This document shows positions 27,201 through 33,962 of a stretch of DNA of 48,880 bases, one piece after another. A program made the translations under genes and the position numbers. Under the pieces are notes generated by a model. That model was not told the origin of the DNA. It was given only the letters and a program-made list of their open reading frames with translations, and did not search any database. The stretch lies in NCBI GenBank assembly GCA_009602735.1, contig WELA01003502.1:1-48880 (forward strand), read 5' to 3'. This DNA comes from Mesotaenium endlicherianum. Its lineage: Eukaryota; Streptophyta; Zygnematophyceae; Zygnematales; Mesotaeniaceae. Each line of letters opens with the position of its first letter. The first letter of the stretch is position 1.

Positions 27201-27510
27201 TCATTACATACACCTGGTGGAATTTGAAGGCGAAACCTTTAATGATAAAATGATTATCCGTGGTTCGCTGGAAAGATTAGTGCCAGTGTTGATGACTGCC
27301 TTGGTCGCAGCATTAGCATTAATTCCATTAACGTTGGATGCCACTGCACCGGGAAAAGAAATATTATACCCTGTTGCTACTGTTATCCTCGGCGGGTTAA
27401 TCAGTTCTACTTTATTAGATATGATTGTAACACCTGTTGTATTTAAACAGTTTGGCAAAAAAGCATTGGACAAATACATAGCTGAGCATACTAAAAAAGA
27501 AATGGAGTAA
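24280..27510 (+). CDS. czcA: CzcA/CusA-family heavy-metal RND pump, full length
   Basis: A 1,076-residue inner-membrane pump with 12 TM segments. TM1 lies at about 12-32, and TM4 carries ELVDDAIVDVEN with Asp401, Asp402 and Glu408. The later TM motif TGIASRNGIMMISHYIHL differs from both CusA (Glu) and classical CzcA (Leu-Asn), so the ion cannot be assigned safely. A His-rich cytoplasmic loop (KKHTHTFEEAEQ... to SSHDDS, about 509-547) is inserted between TM6 and TM7. It likely works with the CzcC and CzcB encoded at 17877-20734, with seven accessory and regulatory elements between them. No defect was seen. The ATG follows a short AT-rich leader. Confidence 0.92.
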   Translation: MLNRLIHFSLKNRLLVVATAALLMVYGVFTLVNLPVDVLPDLNRPRVTIFLESNGMSPEEIEAQVILPVETSLNGAPGVEVVRSVASPGLGLVFVEFDWKTDIYRARQLTAEKIQTVQLPNKIVPVMGPISSVMGQFMMIAVSSDTTSPEDLRTLSDFVIRRRLMSVKGIAQVIPIGGVRMQYQVLISPEKLRQYNLSVGDVDNALQLTNINTTGGFVNDNKGSEVLVRNLARANTLEDLANTVVANKNGAPVLLRQLAEVKFGGPVKRGDGSLNGKPAVILSIEKQPNANTVTLTSEIIKAIDDIKKSVPSDVKINTDVFQQKHFIVNSLTNVEEALRDGFILVIIILFLFLLNFRTTIITLTAIPLSLIITAIVFKMFGISINTLTLGGLAIAIGELVDDAIVDVENVFRRLKENWISPNPRPLMKVVYEASSEVRNSIVYATIIVVLVFLPLFYLQGIEGKIFAPLGIAYITSIIASLAVSLTVTPALCSYLLGKKRYLDHVNLAFWKGRKKHTHTFEEAEQEKPHGRTIEEEALYASSHDDSTFVKFLKRQDIKLLKIGLKHPKIVIGIAITMIITSISVIPFLGTEFLPPFNEGSFTINLSLPPGTSLEEANKTGSIAEKEILKVPGVQLTARRTGRAELDEHAEPPSNSEIEVALEADKIGNRDKILAQIRERLSILKGVTVNIGQPISHRLDHLLSGVRAQIAIKIFGNDLADLRSNAARLKDIISTVPGAVDVQVEKQVLVPQLSIRIDRAAVQRYGLQVGKVAEDIEIFYNGKVSTQILDGQKTFDIVLRTSDSIRNNLDEVGNTQIATSDGALIPLKQIAQIEMESGVNSVYHENTLRRIVVSANVQGRDLGSTVKEMQQKVNEQLQLPQGYFLQWGGQFESQQSASKLITILSIFSIAGIFLVLYSHFKSSRIALQIMLNVPLALIGSVVAVLLTGGVFSIATMVGFITLTGIASRNGIMMISHYIHLVEFEGETFNDKMIIRGSLERLVPVLMTALVAALALIPLTLDATAPGKEILYPVATVILGGLISSTLLDMIVTPVVFKQFGKKALDKYIAEHTKKEME

Positions 27511-27587
27511 TAGAACGATATAGCTAAACACCTTATTCAGCGATGAGTGTTGTTAAACAATATTGGCAACCGTTAAAAGTAAAAACA

Positions 27588-28250
27588 ATGAAATACAGAT
27601 TATTCATTTTGTTTCTTGCTGCAGTGATTGTATCAGGATGCAGTACCGCTTACAATTTGTCATACACAGATTACGACCAAACCGCTGACTTCGCTAAGTA
27701 CAAGACCTTTTCCTGGATTCCTCATACAGACAATGATAACACTCCTTATCACAACCAGATTATTTTCAATAATACCATCAATTATTTTTCGCATGAATTG
27801 GCGGCAAGGGGTATGACTTTAGATAATGACAACCCGGATGTGCTCTTTGAACTCAAAGTAACAGAAAGTAAAAAGAGCAGGACTGAACAGGTCCGCACAA
27901 CTGTTCCTGTCTATAATTATAATAATGCCTATCAGTACAGGGCCATTTCACCTCATAACCCCTATTATAATGTTAACCCAAGGGCTTATTATTATAACAG
28001 GCCATTAAATTACAATTATAACAGCTATACATACGGCTATACTACCAAAACTGTAGAATACATCCTGGGAGCAATAACTGTAAACGTTATTGACAGGAAG
28101 CAAAATAAGTTTATTTATACTGCCACAGTGGAAGCCGATTTATACGACCCCTCCACTCTGCAGAGAGAATTGCACCCTGCCGTGCATACACTTTTGGAAA
28201 ATTACCCGGTAAAGCCCCCTGCGGTGACAAAAAAGAAAAATGGAAGATGA
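27588..28250 (+). CDS. DUF4136 lipoprotein (RND-linked copy 2)
   Basis: I chose the ATG at 27588 because it gives a clear lipoprotein signal (MKYRLFILFLAAVIVSGC). An upstream start would add 15 residues without signal character. The 220-residue protein matches DUF4136: YDQTADFAKYKTFSWIPHTD, NPDVLFELKV and ITVNVIDRKQNKFIYTATVEADLYDP. A middle Tyr/Asn/Pro-rich stretch (about 110-150) is low in complexity. It follows the full-length RND pump, as copy 1 follows CusA, and the two share the ending LENYPVKP / LEQYPVKP. The role is unknown. Confidence 0.82.
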   Translation: MKYRLFILFLAAVIVSGCSTAYNLSYTDYDQTADFAKYKTFSWIPHTDNDNTPYHNQIIFNNTINYFSHELAARGMTLDNDNPDVLFELKVTESKKSRTEQVRTTVPVYNYNNAYQYRAISPHNPYYNVNPRAYYYNRPLNYNYNSYTYGYTTKTVEYILGAITVNVIDRKQNKFIYTATVEADLYDPSTLQRELHPAVHTLLENYPVKPPAVTKKKNGR

Positions 28251-28336
28251 CAGCATATTTATAAAAGTTAAATACGGTCTGGATATACATCACTTAACAT
28301 GAATTTGATTTTAAAATATCATCTAAAACTAAAAAT

Positions 28337-28765
28337 ATGAAACAGTTATTTGCATTTGTTATGATGCTATTATCTGCATCATTTTTAAAGGCACAGGATA
28401 TTATTATTTTGCGTACAGGAGAATCTATCAATGCCAGAATATCTGAAGTTGGCATCAGCGAAGTAAAGTATTTTAAATCTTCTAACCTTAGTGGGCCGGT
28501 ATATGTTACTGCCAAAGCAGACATTGGCAGCATTGTATATGAAAATGGGAATAAAGATGTATTTAATGCCCCTGCACAACAGCCAACTACCGTAATTGTA
28601 CAACAACCAACACCACTTACTGTTTACACTGAACAATCCGTTCGCCGGATAAGCTTATGGAACAGCGGCTGGTGGCATCCTATTGTCGTTAGTCATATTG
28701 ACTTTGGGCACCATGGCGGATATTATTATGGTGGTCATCATGGAGGTCATGGCGGGCATCATTAA
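28337..28765 (+). CDS. Secreted protein with Gly/His-rich tail
   Basis: A 142-residue exported protein (signal peptide to about LKAQ). The first part, ILRTGESINARISEVGISEVKYFKS followed by IGSIVYENGNK, is a small beta-type domain common in secreted Bacteroidota proteins. A Gln/Pro/Thr linker leads to a C-terminal tail made almost only of His, Gly and Tyr (about 123-142), which should bind Ni, Cu or Zn. The function is not established. It is the last gene before the first copy of the structured repeat, which begins 11 bp downstream. Confidence 0.72.
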   Translation: MKQLFAFVMMLLSASFLKAQDIIILRTGESINARISEVGISEVKYFKSSNLSGPVYVTAKADIGSIVYENGNKDVFNAPAQQPTTVIVQQPTPLTVYTEQSVRRISLWNSGWWHPIVVSHIDFGHHGGYYYGGHHGGHGGHH

Positions 28766-28775
28766 ATAGAAAAAT

Positions 28776-28852
28776 ATGGGTCGGAGTCCTGCTTTGTTTG
28801 TCCCGTTTTAAAAATGGAAAACCTTTAGTAGCAGGGTTTCCGCACCCACCAA
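28776..28852 (+). ncRNA. Structured repeat element, copy A
   Basis: A 77-base element about 85 percent identical to the element at 44017-44094. Three nested stems can be drawn: P1 TGGGT-CGG with CCG-C-ACCCA, P2 GTCCTGC with GCAGGGT, and P3 GTTT-G-TCC with GGA-AAAC around an AT-rich loop. Differences from copy B keep the pairing, including one extra U matched by one extra A in P3. It lies between the Gly/His-tail gene and the methyltransferase gene. The class is not recognised. Confidence 0.6.
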
Positions 28853-28913
28853 TTGACAACTCTGTTTTAAACCGGATTTAATTCAAGTATTACTTTAAAA
28901 TAAAGTCATTTCA

Positions 28914-29567
28914 ATGGAGCAGCAAAAAAAATTTATACCGGCACTCAGGTTCAAATGGCTTACTCCTGTATATGATTTTTTCATCAGTATTACTATGCCC
29001 GAGAAAAAGATTAAAAAGGCATTGATTTCCGATACAAATATCTATGCCGGTGCAAAGCTGCTTGATTTTGGGTGTGGCACTGCTACATTAACTATCATGG
29101 CAAAACAGTCATCGCCGGAGGCAAAAGTAACAGGCATTGATGTTGATAAAGAGATATTGGAGAAAGCAACCAAAAAGATAAAAGAGGAAAGGCTGGATAT
29201 TTTTTTATTTGATTATGATGGAAAACATTTGCCCTTTCAGCGTAATGCTTTTGACAGAGTAATTTCCTGCCTGGTTTTTCATCACCTTGATACAGATGTA
29301 AAACAAAATATGCTGGCAGAGATTTTCCGGGTTATGAATAAAGATGGTGAGTTGGTTATTGCCGATTTTGGCCGTTCTAAATCATGGATTCAAAGAATGC
29401 TTTTTAATATGATAAGAAGCTTAGATGGATTTAAATCAACGGATGCAAATGCCAGAGGATTATTACCTGAAATGATTTCGGATGCCGGATTTGAAAATGT
29501 AGGCATTAAAAATCGCTTTAAGACAATGTTTGGTGAAGTACAAATAATCAGTGCGAAAAAAATATAA
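28914..29567 (+). CDS. Class I SAM-dependent methyltransferase
   Basis: A 217-residue cytosolic methyltransferase of the UbiE/Methyltransf_11 type. Motif I is LLDFGCGTATL (about 45-55) and the acidic motif II is VTGIDVDKEILEKA. A following FDRVISCLVFHHL and LVIADFGRSK complete the Rossmann core. Substrate residues cannot be read. Arsenic methyltransferases have conserved Cys residues that are not evident here, so ArsM is unlikely. It heads the run of genes after structured element A, 61 bp downstream of it, and lies 18 bp before the DUF2911 gene. Confidence 0.85.
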   Translation: MEQQKKFIPALRFKWLTPVYDFFISITMPEKKIKKALISDTNIYAGAKLLDFGCGTATLTIMAKQSSPEAKVTGIDVDKEILEKATKKIKEERLDIFLFDYDGKHLPFQRNAFDRVISCLVFHHLDTDVKQNMLAEIFRVMNKDGELVIADFGRSKSWIQRMLFNMIRSLDGFKSTDANARGLLPEMISDAGFENVGIKNRFKTMFGEVQIISAKKI

Positions 29568-29585
29568 ATACAACTATACAGTATC

Positions 29586-30155
29586 ATGAGAAAGAAATTT
29601 TATTTACTGCTTTTAATAATTGGGTCAGCGCTTTCTGTAACAGCACAGGAACTAATGAAAGAGGAGGTTTGCTACAATCCTAATTTAAAAAAAGATACCA
29701 GCAAGAAAAGTATTAAATCTATGGCTTTTGCAGTTGTCAATGGCGATAGCATAAAGATTAATTATCATTCTCCGGGTGTTCGTAAAAGAATTATTTGGGG
29801 CGGATTAGTTCCTTATGATGAGGTATGGGTAACAGGTGCTCATGATGCCACCACATTGGACATGCCACAGGCTTTTGTTGTGATCGGTAAAGAAATACCC
29901 GCCGGTAAATATGCTTTCTTCTCCATCCCTGGTAAAAAAGAATGGACTTTGATAATAAATAAAAACTGGAAACAGCATCTTGCCACAGAGTACGATGAAA
30001 AAGATGATGTAGTGAGAATAAAAGTGAAACCGAAGAAAAATAATTATACCGAAAGACTGCAATATTTTATAGAACCTGCTAACGGTAATAGTGTAAACAT
30101 TGCTATGGCTTGGGAACAAATAAAAATTGAATTTGAACTAAAAATTATAAAATAA
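29586..30155 (+). CDS. DUF2911 secreted protein
   Basis: A 189-residue exported protein (signal peptide to about VTAQE) matching DUF2911: IKINYHSPGVRKRIIWGGLVPYDEVWVTGAHDATTLDMP, then IPAGKYAFFSIPGKKEWTLIINKNW. The usual alpha/beta sandwich of this family is widespread in Bacteroidota and has no known reaction. It is 5 bp upstream of an NTF2-like gene, so the two are probably translated from one mRNA. Nothing in it suggests direct metal binding. Confidence 0.85.
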   Translation: MRKKFYLLLLIIGSALSVTAQELMKEEVCYNPNLKKDTSKKSIKSMAFAVVNGDSIKINYHSPGVRKRIIWGGLVPYDEVWVTGAHDATTLDMPQAFVVIGKEIPAGKYAFFSIPGKKEWTLIINKNWKQHLATEYDEKDDVVRIKVKPKKNNYTERLQYFIEPANGNSVNIAMAWEQIKIEFELKIIK

Positions 30156-30160
30156 TTACT

Positions 30161-30688
30161 ATGAAAAGAATACTATTCTTTATTGCTTTTACTTTGACTA
30201 TTTCCTTACCATCATTTTCTCAAAGTAAAGAAGATGGCACCGACCGTGCCGCAATCAAACAATATTTTAGGGACAGAGATACGAATACAGTCTCACCTAA
30301 AACTAAATATATTAATGCGGTCAGGGCTGTCCTGAAACAATACAACAGTGCATTAGAAAAGCTGGATATAACAGGCACAGAAAACCTTTTTGCTGACGAT
30401 GCTGTAATTTATGAATCCGGTGAAAATGAAGGGCCTTATACCAGTTATATGCAAGAACATTTGAGATCTGAGTTAAAGCAGTACAAATCACTAAAATTTA
30501 CTGATTACAAAGTGGAGGTTATAATTGCGGGCAATTATGCTTTTACTACAGAGACATACAACTATGTAATAGTAGTTGCAAAAGACAATACAGAGGCGAA
30601 ATATAAAGGTGTTACCACCGCCATACTAAAGAGAGCAAAAGGTGAATGGAAAATTTCAGTAAGTCACAATTCATCAGGAAAACAATAA
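30161..30688 (+). CDS. Exported NTF2-like protein, copy 2
   Basis: A 175-residue paralogue of the protein at 20750-21199, with a signal peptide (to about LPSFSQ) and an extra linker of about 25 residues before the NTF2 fold. Shared blocks include LEKLDITGTENLF, HLRSELKQYKSLKFTDYKVEVIIAGNYAFTTETYNY and TTAILKRAKGEWKIS. No catalytic pocket residues are clear. It sits between DUF2911 and the Met-rich DUF2231 membrane protein. The two paralogues in separate metal sets suggest duplication of a module. Confidence 0.8.
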   Translation: MKRILFFIAFTLTISLPSFSQSKEDGTDRAAIKQYFRDRDTNTVSPKTKYINAVRAVLKQYNSALEKLDITGTENLFADDAVIYESGENEGPYTSYMQEHLRSELKQYKSLKFTDYKVEVIIAGNYAFTTETYNYVIVVAKDNTEAKYKGVTTAILKRAKGEWKISVSHNSSGKQ

Positions 30689-30692
30689 AGTA

Positions 30693-31661
30693 ATGTTCAA
30701 AGATTTTTCTTCATTACATCCACTGGCGGTGCATTTCCCCATTGTGCTTATTCTATTGGCTGCCGTTTTACAGGCCGTTCTGGTTTGGAAAGACCTGAAG
30801 CAGATTAAATGGGTTACACTTGTTATCATGGCCGGTGCTTTCTTTTCATCCCTTGCCGCCAGCACCATCTTTCATGCAGAGCCATCAACAGATGCCCCTA
30901 AAGCAGCTTTGGAAATATTTGTGCAGCATGAGAAATATGCTCAATTAACATTATGGACGAGTGGTATCACTTTGTTATTAAAGTGTATCGGCGTTTTCTT
31001 TAAAATTAATCGTCGCTCATTTGAAATTATTGTACTTGTATCCGCAGTCATTGCTGCTGTTTTTCTTTCCATTGCAGGTCACCATGGGGCAAAACTTACC
31101 CATGTGGCCGGTGTGGGGCCAATGGGTAAATACCTGATGAAAGGCCATGGCGCTGTTGAAGATATGGAAGGCATGGATATGAAGAATGATTCAGAATTGA
31201 AGATGAATGATACTATGCCTGGTATGAACACTATGGATAAAATGTCAGGTATGGATACAAAGAAGATGGACTCTTCTATGAGTATGAAAGACATGGTTAT
31301 GCCCGGAATGAGTAAAAGCAGGGATATTAAAGATATGAAGGGGATGAAGAATATGCCAGGTATGAAAGGCATGGATGAAATGAAGGACATGAAGGATATG
31401 CCGGGCGTGGATAAAATGAAAATGGATTCATCCATGAACATGAAAGACATGAAGGATATGAAAATGGATTCCTCTATGAAAGATATGAATAACATGCCCG
31501 GAATGGATAAAATGAAAATGGACTCATCTATGAACATGAAGGACATTGATATGTCAGGTATGGGAGATATGAAAATGCCTGTAAAAAACCCGATGGATAC
31601 ATTGCGTTTTCCTGACAACAATCCGGGCCGTAAAAAGAATTATAAGCAGAATAAACAATAA
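30693..31661 (+). CDS. DUF2231 membrane protein with a long Met-rich tail
   Basis: A 322-residue protein. The first 150 residues form a DUF2231-type four-TM domain: LHPLAVHFPIVLILLAAVLQAV, then TM segments near 45-60, 88-105 and 113-130, and AGHHGAKLTHVAG. From about residue 150 to 305 the tail contains about 44 Met in MxxM and MxM patterns (DMKGMKNMPGMKGMDEM), with Asp, Lys and Ser. Blocks such as DKMKMDSSMNMKD recur, about 95 bp apart in the DNA. Such tails bind many Cu(I) or Ag(I) ions, and here would lie in the periplasm. It is 11 bp before the multicopper oxidase gene and could load or protect it. Confidence 0.85.
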   Translation: MFKDFSSLHPLAVHFPIVLILLAAVLQAVLVWKDLKQIKWVTLVIMAGAFFSSLAASTIFHAEPSTDAPKAALEIFVQHEKYAQLTLWTSGITLLLKCIGVFFKINRRSFEIIVLVSAVIAAVFLSIAGHHGAKLTHVAGVGPMGKYLMKGHGAVEDMEGMDMKNDSELKMNDTMPGMNTMDKMSGMDTKKMDSSMSMKDMVMPGMSKSRDIKDMKGMKNMPGMKGMDEMKDMKDMPGVDKMKMDSSMNMKDMKDMKMDSSMKDMNNMPGMDKMKMDSSMNMKDIDMSGMGDMKMPVKNPMDTLRFPDNNPGRKKNYKQNKQ

Positions 31662-31672
31662 ATGATAACTAC

Positions 31673-33934
31673 ATGAAGAAACTGTTTTCATTTATATTGC
31701 TGATTCCGGTTTGCACTGTTGCACAGATGAAACATTCCATGTCATCAGCAAAAGGCGACAGCACAAAAAAGATTACATCGTACAATTTTCCTTTAAAGCC
31801 AAACCAACTTGCATTTGGAAAAATTTACCAGGGTAAAAAAGTGGAGTATGACCTGTATGTAACTGACACCATGGTAAACTTTACAGGCAAACGCCGTCAT
31901 GCCATTGCTATCAACGGGCAGATTCCGGCCCCGATTCTTGAGTTTACCGAGGGTGATACTGCCATCATCCGGGTACATAACATGATGAAGATGGAAACAT
32001 CTATTCACTGGCATGGCATATTATTGCCTAACAAAGAAGATGGCGTTCCCTATTTAACAACGTCTCCCGTTAAGCCTGGCCAAACTTATACTTTCACTTT
32101 CCCGTTAATACAAAGCGGCACCTACTGGTATCACTCACATACCATGCTTCAGGAACAAAGTGGTTTATATGGTTCTATTGTAATCCATCCGGCCAAGCCA
32201 GAACCTCAATTGAAAGAGTATGTATTATTATTATCAGACTGGACAGATGAAAACCCACATCAGGTAATGCGTTACCTAAAACGTGGCGGTGAATGGTATG
32301 CTATTAAAAAAGGTGCATTGCAAAGTTATGGAGAAGCAATTGCAGCAGGTGCATTCAAAGATAAACTCAAACAGGAATGGCAGCGTATGCCTGCCATGGA
32401 TGTCTCAGATGTTTATTACAATAAATTTTTACTGAACGGACAGGAAACAAACGAGTTTAAAGATGCAAAGCCGGGAGAAATAATCCGGCTTCGGATTATT
32501 AATGGTTCAGCCTCTACATACTTCAATCTGCAATATGCAAACAGCTATATGCGTATAATTGCTGCCGATGGTATCAACGTTACACCTGTTAATGTAAATA
32601 AGCTTGAAATCGCTATTGCAGAAACCTATGATGTATTGATTACCGTACCGGAATCAGGCGCAGCTGAACTTCGGGCTACTTCATGGGATGTAACAGGATA
32701 CTCATCTGCTTATTTCGGCAACGGCTCTATTATTAAAGCCCCTGATATTCCAAGGCTGAATTATTTTAAAATGATGAAGGAAATGGGCAACATGAATATG
32801 AAAGGGACGGATATGAGTAAAATGCAGGGCATGAATATGAAAGGCATGAACATGTCTAACGATACCGTGTCAGCAAAGAAGAAAACGGATATGCAGAATA
32901 TGGAGGGAATGAAGATGGATGATATGCAGGGCATGGATATTAAGATGGACATGCCGGGTGAATTTAATTACAACATGCTGCGGGCACTGCATCCAACAAC
33001 GTTAGATTCTTCATTATCGCCAAGGGAAATTAAACTAACGCTAACCGGTAATATGCTCCGGTATGTCTGGTCGTTCAATTATAAAAATTTATCGGCTGCT
33101 GATAAAATCCTTATCAGAAAAGGCGAAAGAGTGCGGTTCGTTTTAACCAATAACACTATGATGCGGCACCCATTGCATTTGCATGGGCATTTTTTCCGGT
33201 TCATCAATGCGCAGGGTGAGTATTCACCAATGAAACACACATTCGATATTAAACCAATGGAGACTGTTACCATAGAGTTTGAGGCTAATGAACAACAGGA
33301 CTGGTTTTTTCATTGCCATATTTTATACCACATGATGGCTGGTATGGCCAGGATAGTAAGCTATGAAGGAAGTGAGCAAAATGAATTTGCAAAAACCAGC
33401 TATAAGAAATTAAAGAAGGAAGATAATGCAATCTATCCCTGGTATGATTTATCTGTACACACACAGGGGGCATGGTTGAGTGGAAATATTTCAAACAATA
33501 AAATGGCATTGGAATTTGAAGGTCGTGTAAGCTGGAAAGGAAACTATGAAACAGAAACACATTTGCTCCGCTACCTTGACAAAAATCAATACCTGGCCTT
33601 TTATATAGGATATGATTACCGGAAAAATAAAACGCTTCCGTTGTTTAACAAACCGAATAGCAAAGATAACCGGCATGTTTTGGATGCAGGCTTTTACTAT
33701 TTGCTGCCTATGCTAATCCGTTCTGAATGGAGAATTGACCACACCGGACGTTTACGACTACAACTGGAAAGAAGGGATTTACCCTTGAGCAATAACTTCT
33801 TTTTTGATTTCAGAATAAATACTGATAAGGAATATAATGTAGCGGCAAGATACATGATTGCCAAATCGTTTTCTATCAGCACAAATTATGACAGTGATTA
33901 CAAATGGGGAATTGGATTAACATGGCATTACTGA
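31673..33934 (+). CDS. CopA-type multicopper oxidase with C-terminal barrel-like domain
   Basis: A 753-residue protein with a Sec-type signal peptide (to about TVAQ). The multicopper oxidase part (about 50-575) has all ligand blocks: HWHG (His112), YHSH (154-156), HPLHLHG (499-505) and HCHILYHMMAGM, with T1 Cys548, His553 and axial Met558. A Met-rich insert (about 363-425, MNMKGTDMSKMQGMNMKGM) is like Cu(I)-docking loops of CopA/CueO. The last 170 residues show alternating beta-strands (LEFEGRVSWKGNYETETHLLRYLD... SISTNYDSDYKWGIGLTWHY) ending in an aromatic residue. This resembles CopB-like outer-membrane barrels, so the oxidase may be tethered there. Confidence 0.87.
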   Translation: MKKLFSFILLIPVCTVAQMKHSMSSAKGDSTKKITSYNFPLKPNQLAFGKIYQGKKVEYDLYVTDTMVNFTGKRRHAIAINGQIPAPILEFTEGDTAIIRVHNMMKMETSIHWHGILLPNKEDGVPYLTTSPVKPGQTYTFTFPLIQSGTYWYHSHTMLQEQSGLYGSIVIHPAKPEPQLKEYVLLLSDWTDENPHQVMRYLKRGGEWYAIKKGALQSYGEAIAAGAFKDKLKQEWQRMPAMDVSDVYYNKFLLNGQETNEFKDAKPGEIIRLRIINGSASTYFNLQYANSYMRIIAADGINVTPVNVNKLEIAIAETYDVLITVPESGAAELRATSWDVTGYSSAYFGNGSIIKAPDIPRLNYFKMMKEMGNMNMKGTDMSKMQGMNMKGMNMSNDTVSAKKKTDMQNMEGMKMDDMQGMDIKMDMPGEFNYNMLRALHPTTLDSSLSPREIKLTLTGNMLRYVWSFNYKNLSAADKILIRKGERVRFVLTNNTMMRHPLHLHGHFFRFINAQGEYSPMKHTFDIKPMETVTIEFEANEQQDWFFHCHILYHMMAGMARIVSYEGSEQNEFAKTSYKKLKKEDNAIYPWYDLSVHTQGAWLSGNISNNKMALEFEGRVSWKGNYETETHLLRYLDKNQYLAFYIGYDYRKNKTLPLFNKPNSKDNRHVLDAGFYYLLPMLIRSEWRIDHTGRLRLQLERRDLPLSNNFFFDFRINTDKEYNVAARYMIAKSFSISTNYDSDYKWGIGLTWHY

Positions 33935-33962
33935 GAAATTAAACAACGCATAAAAATGTTTT

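Noticed and set aside
31079..31621. Long minus-strand ORF opposite the Met-rich tail
   Set aside because: It is the mirror of the repetitive Met codons (ATG read as CAT in another frame), has no domain and lies within a clear gene.
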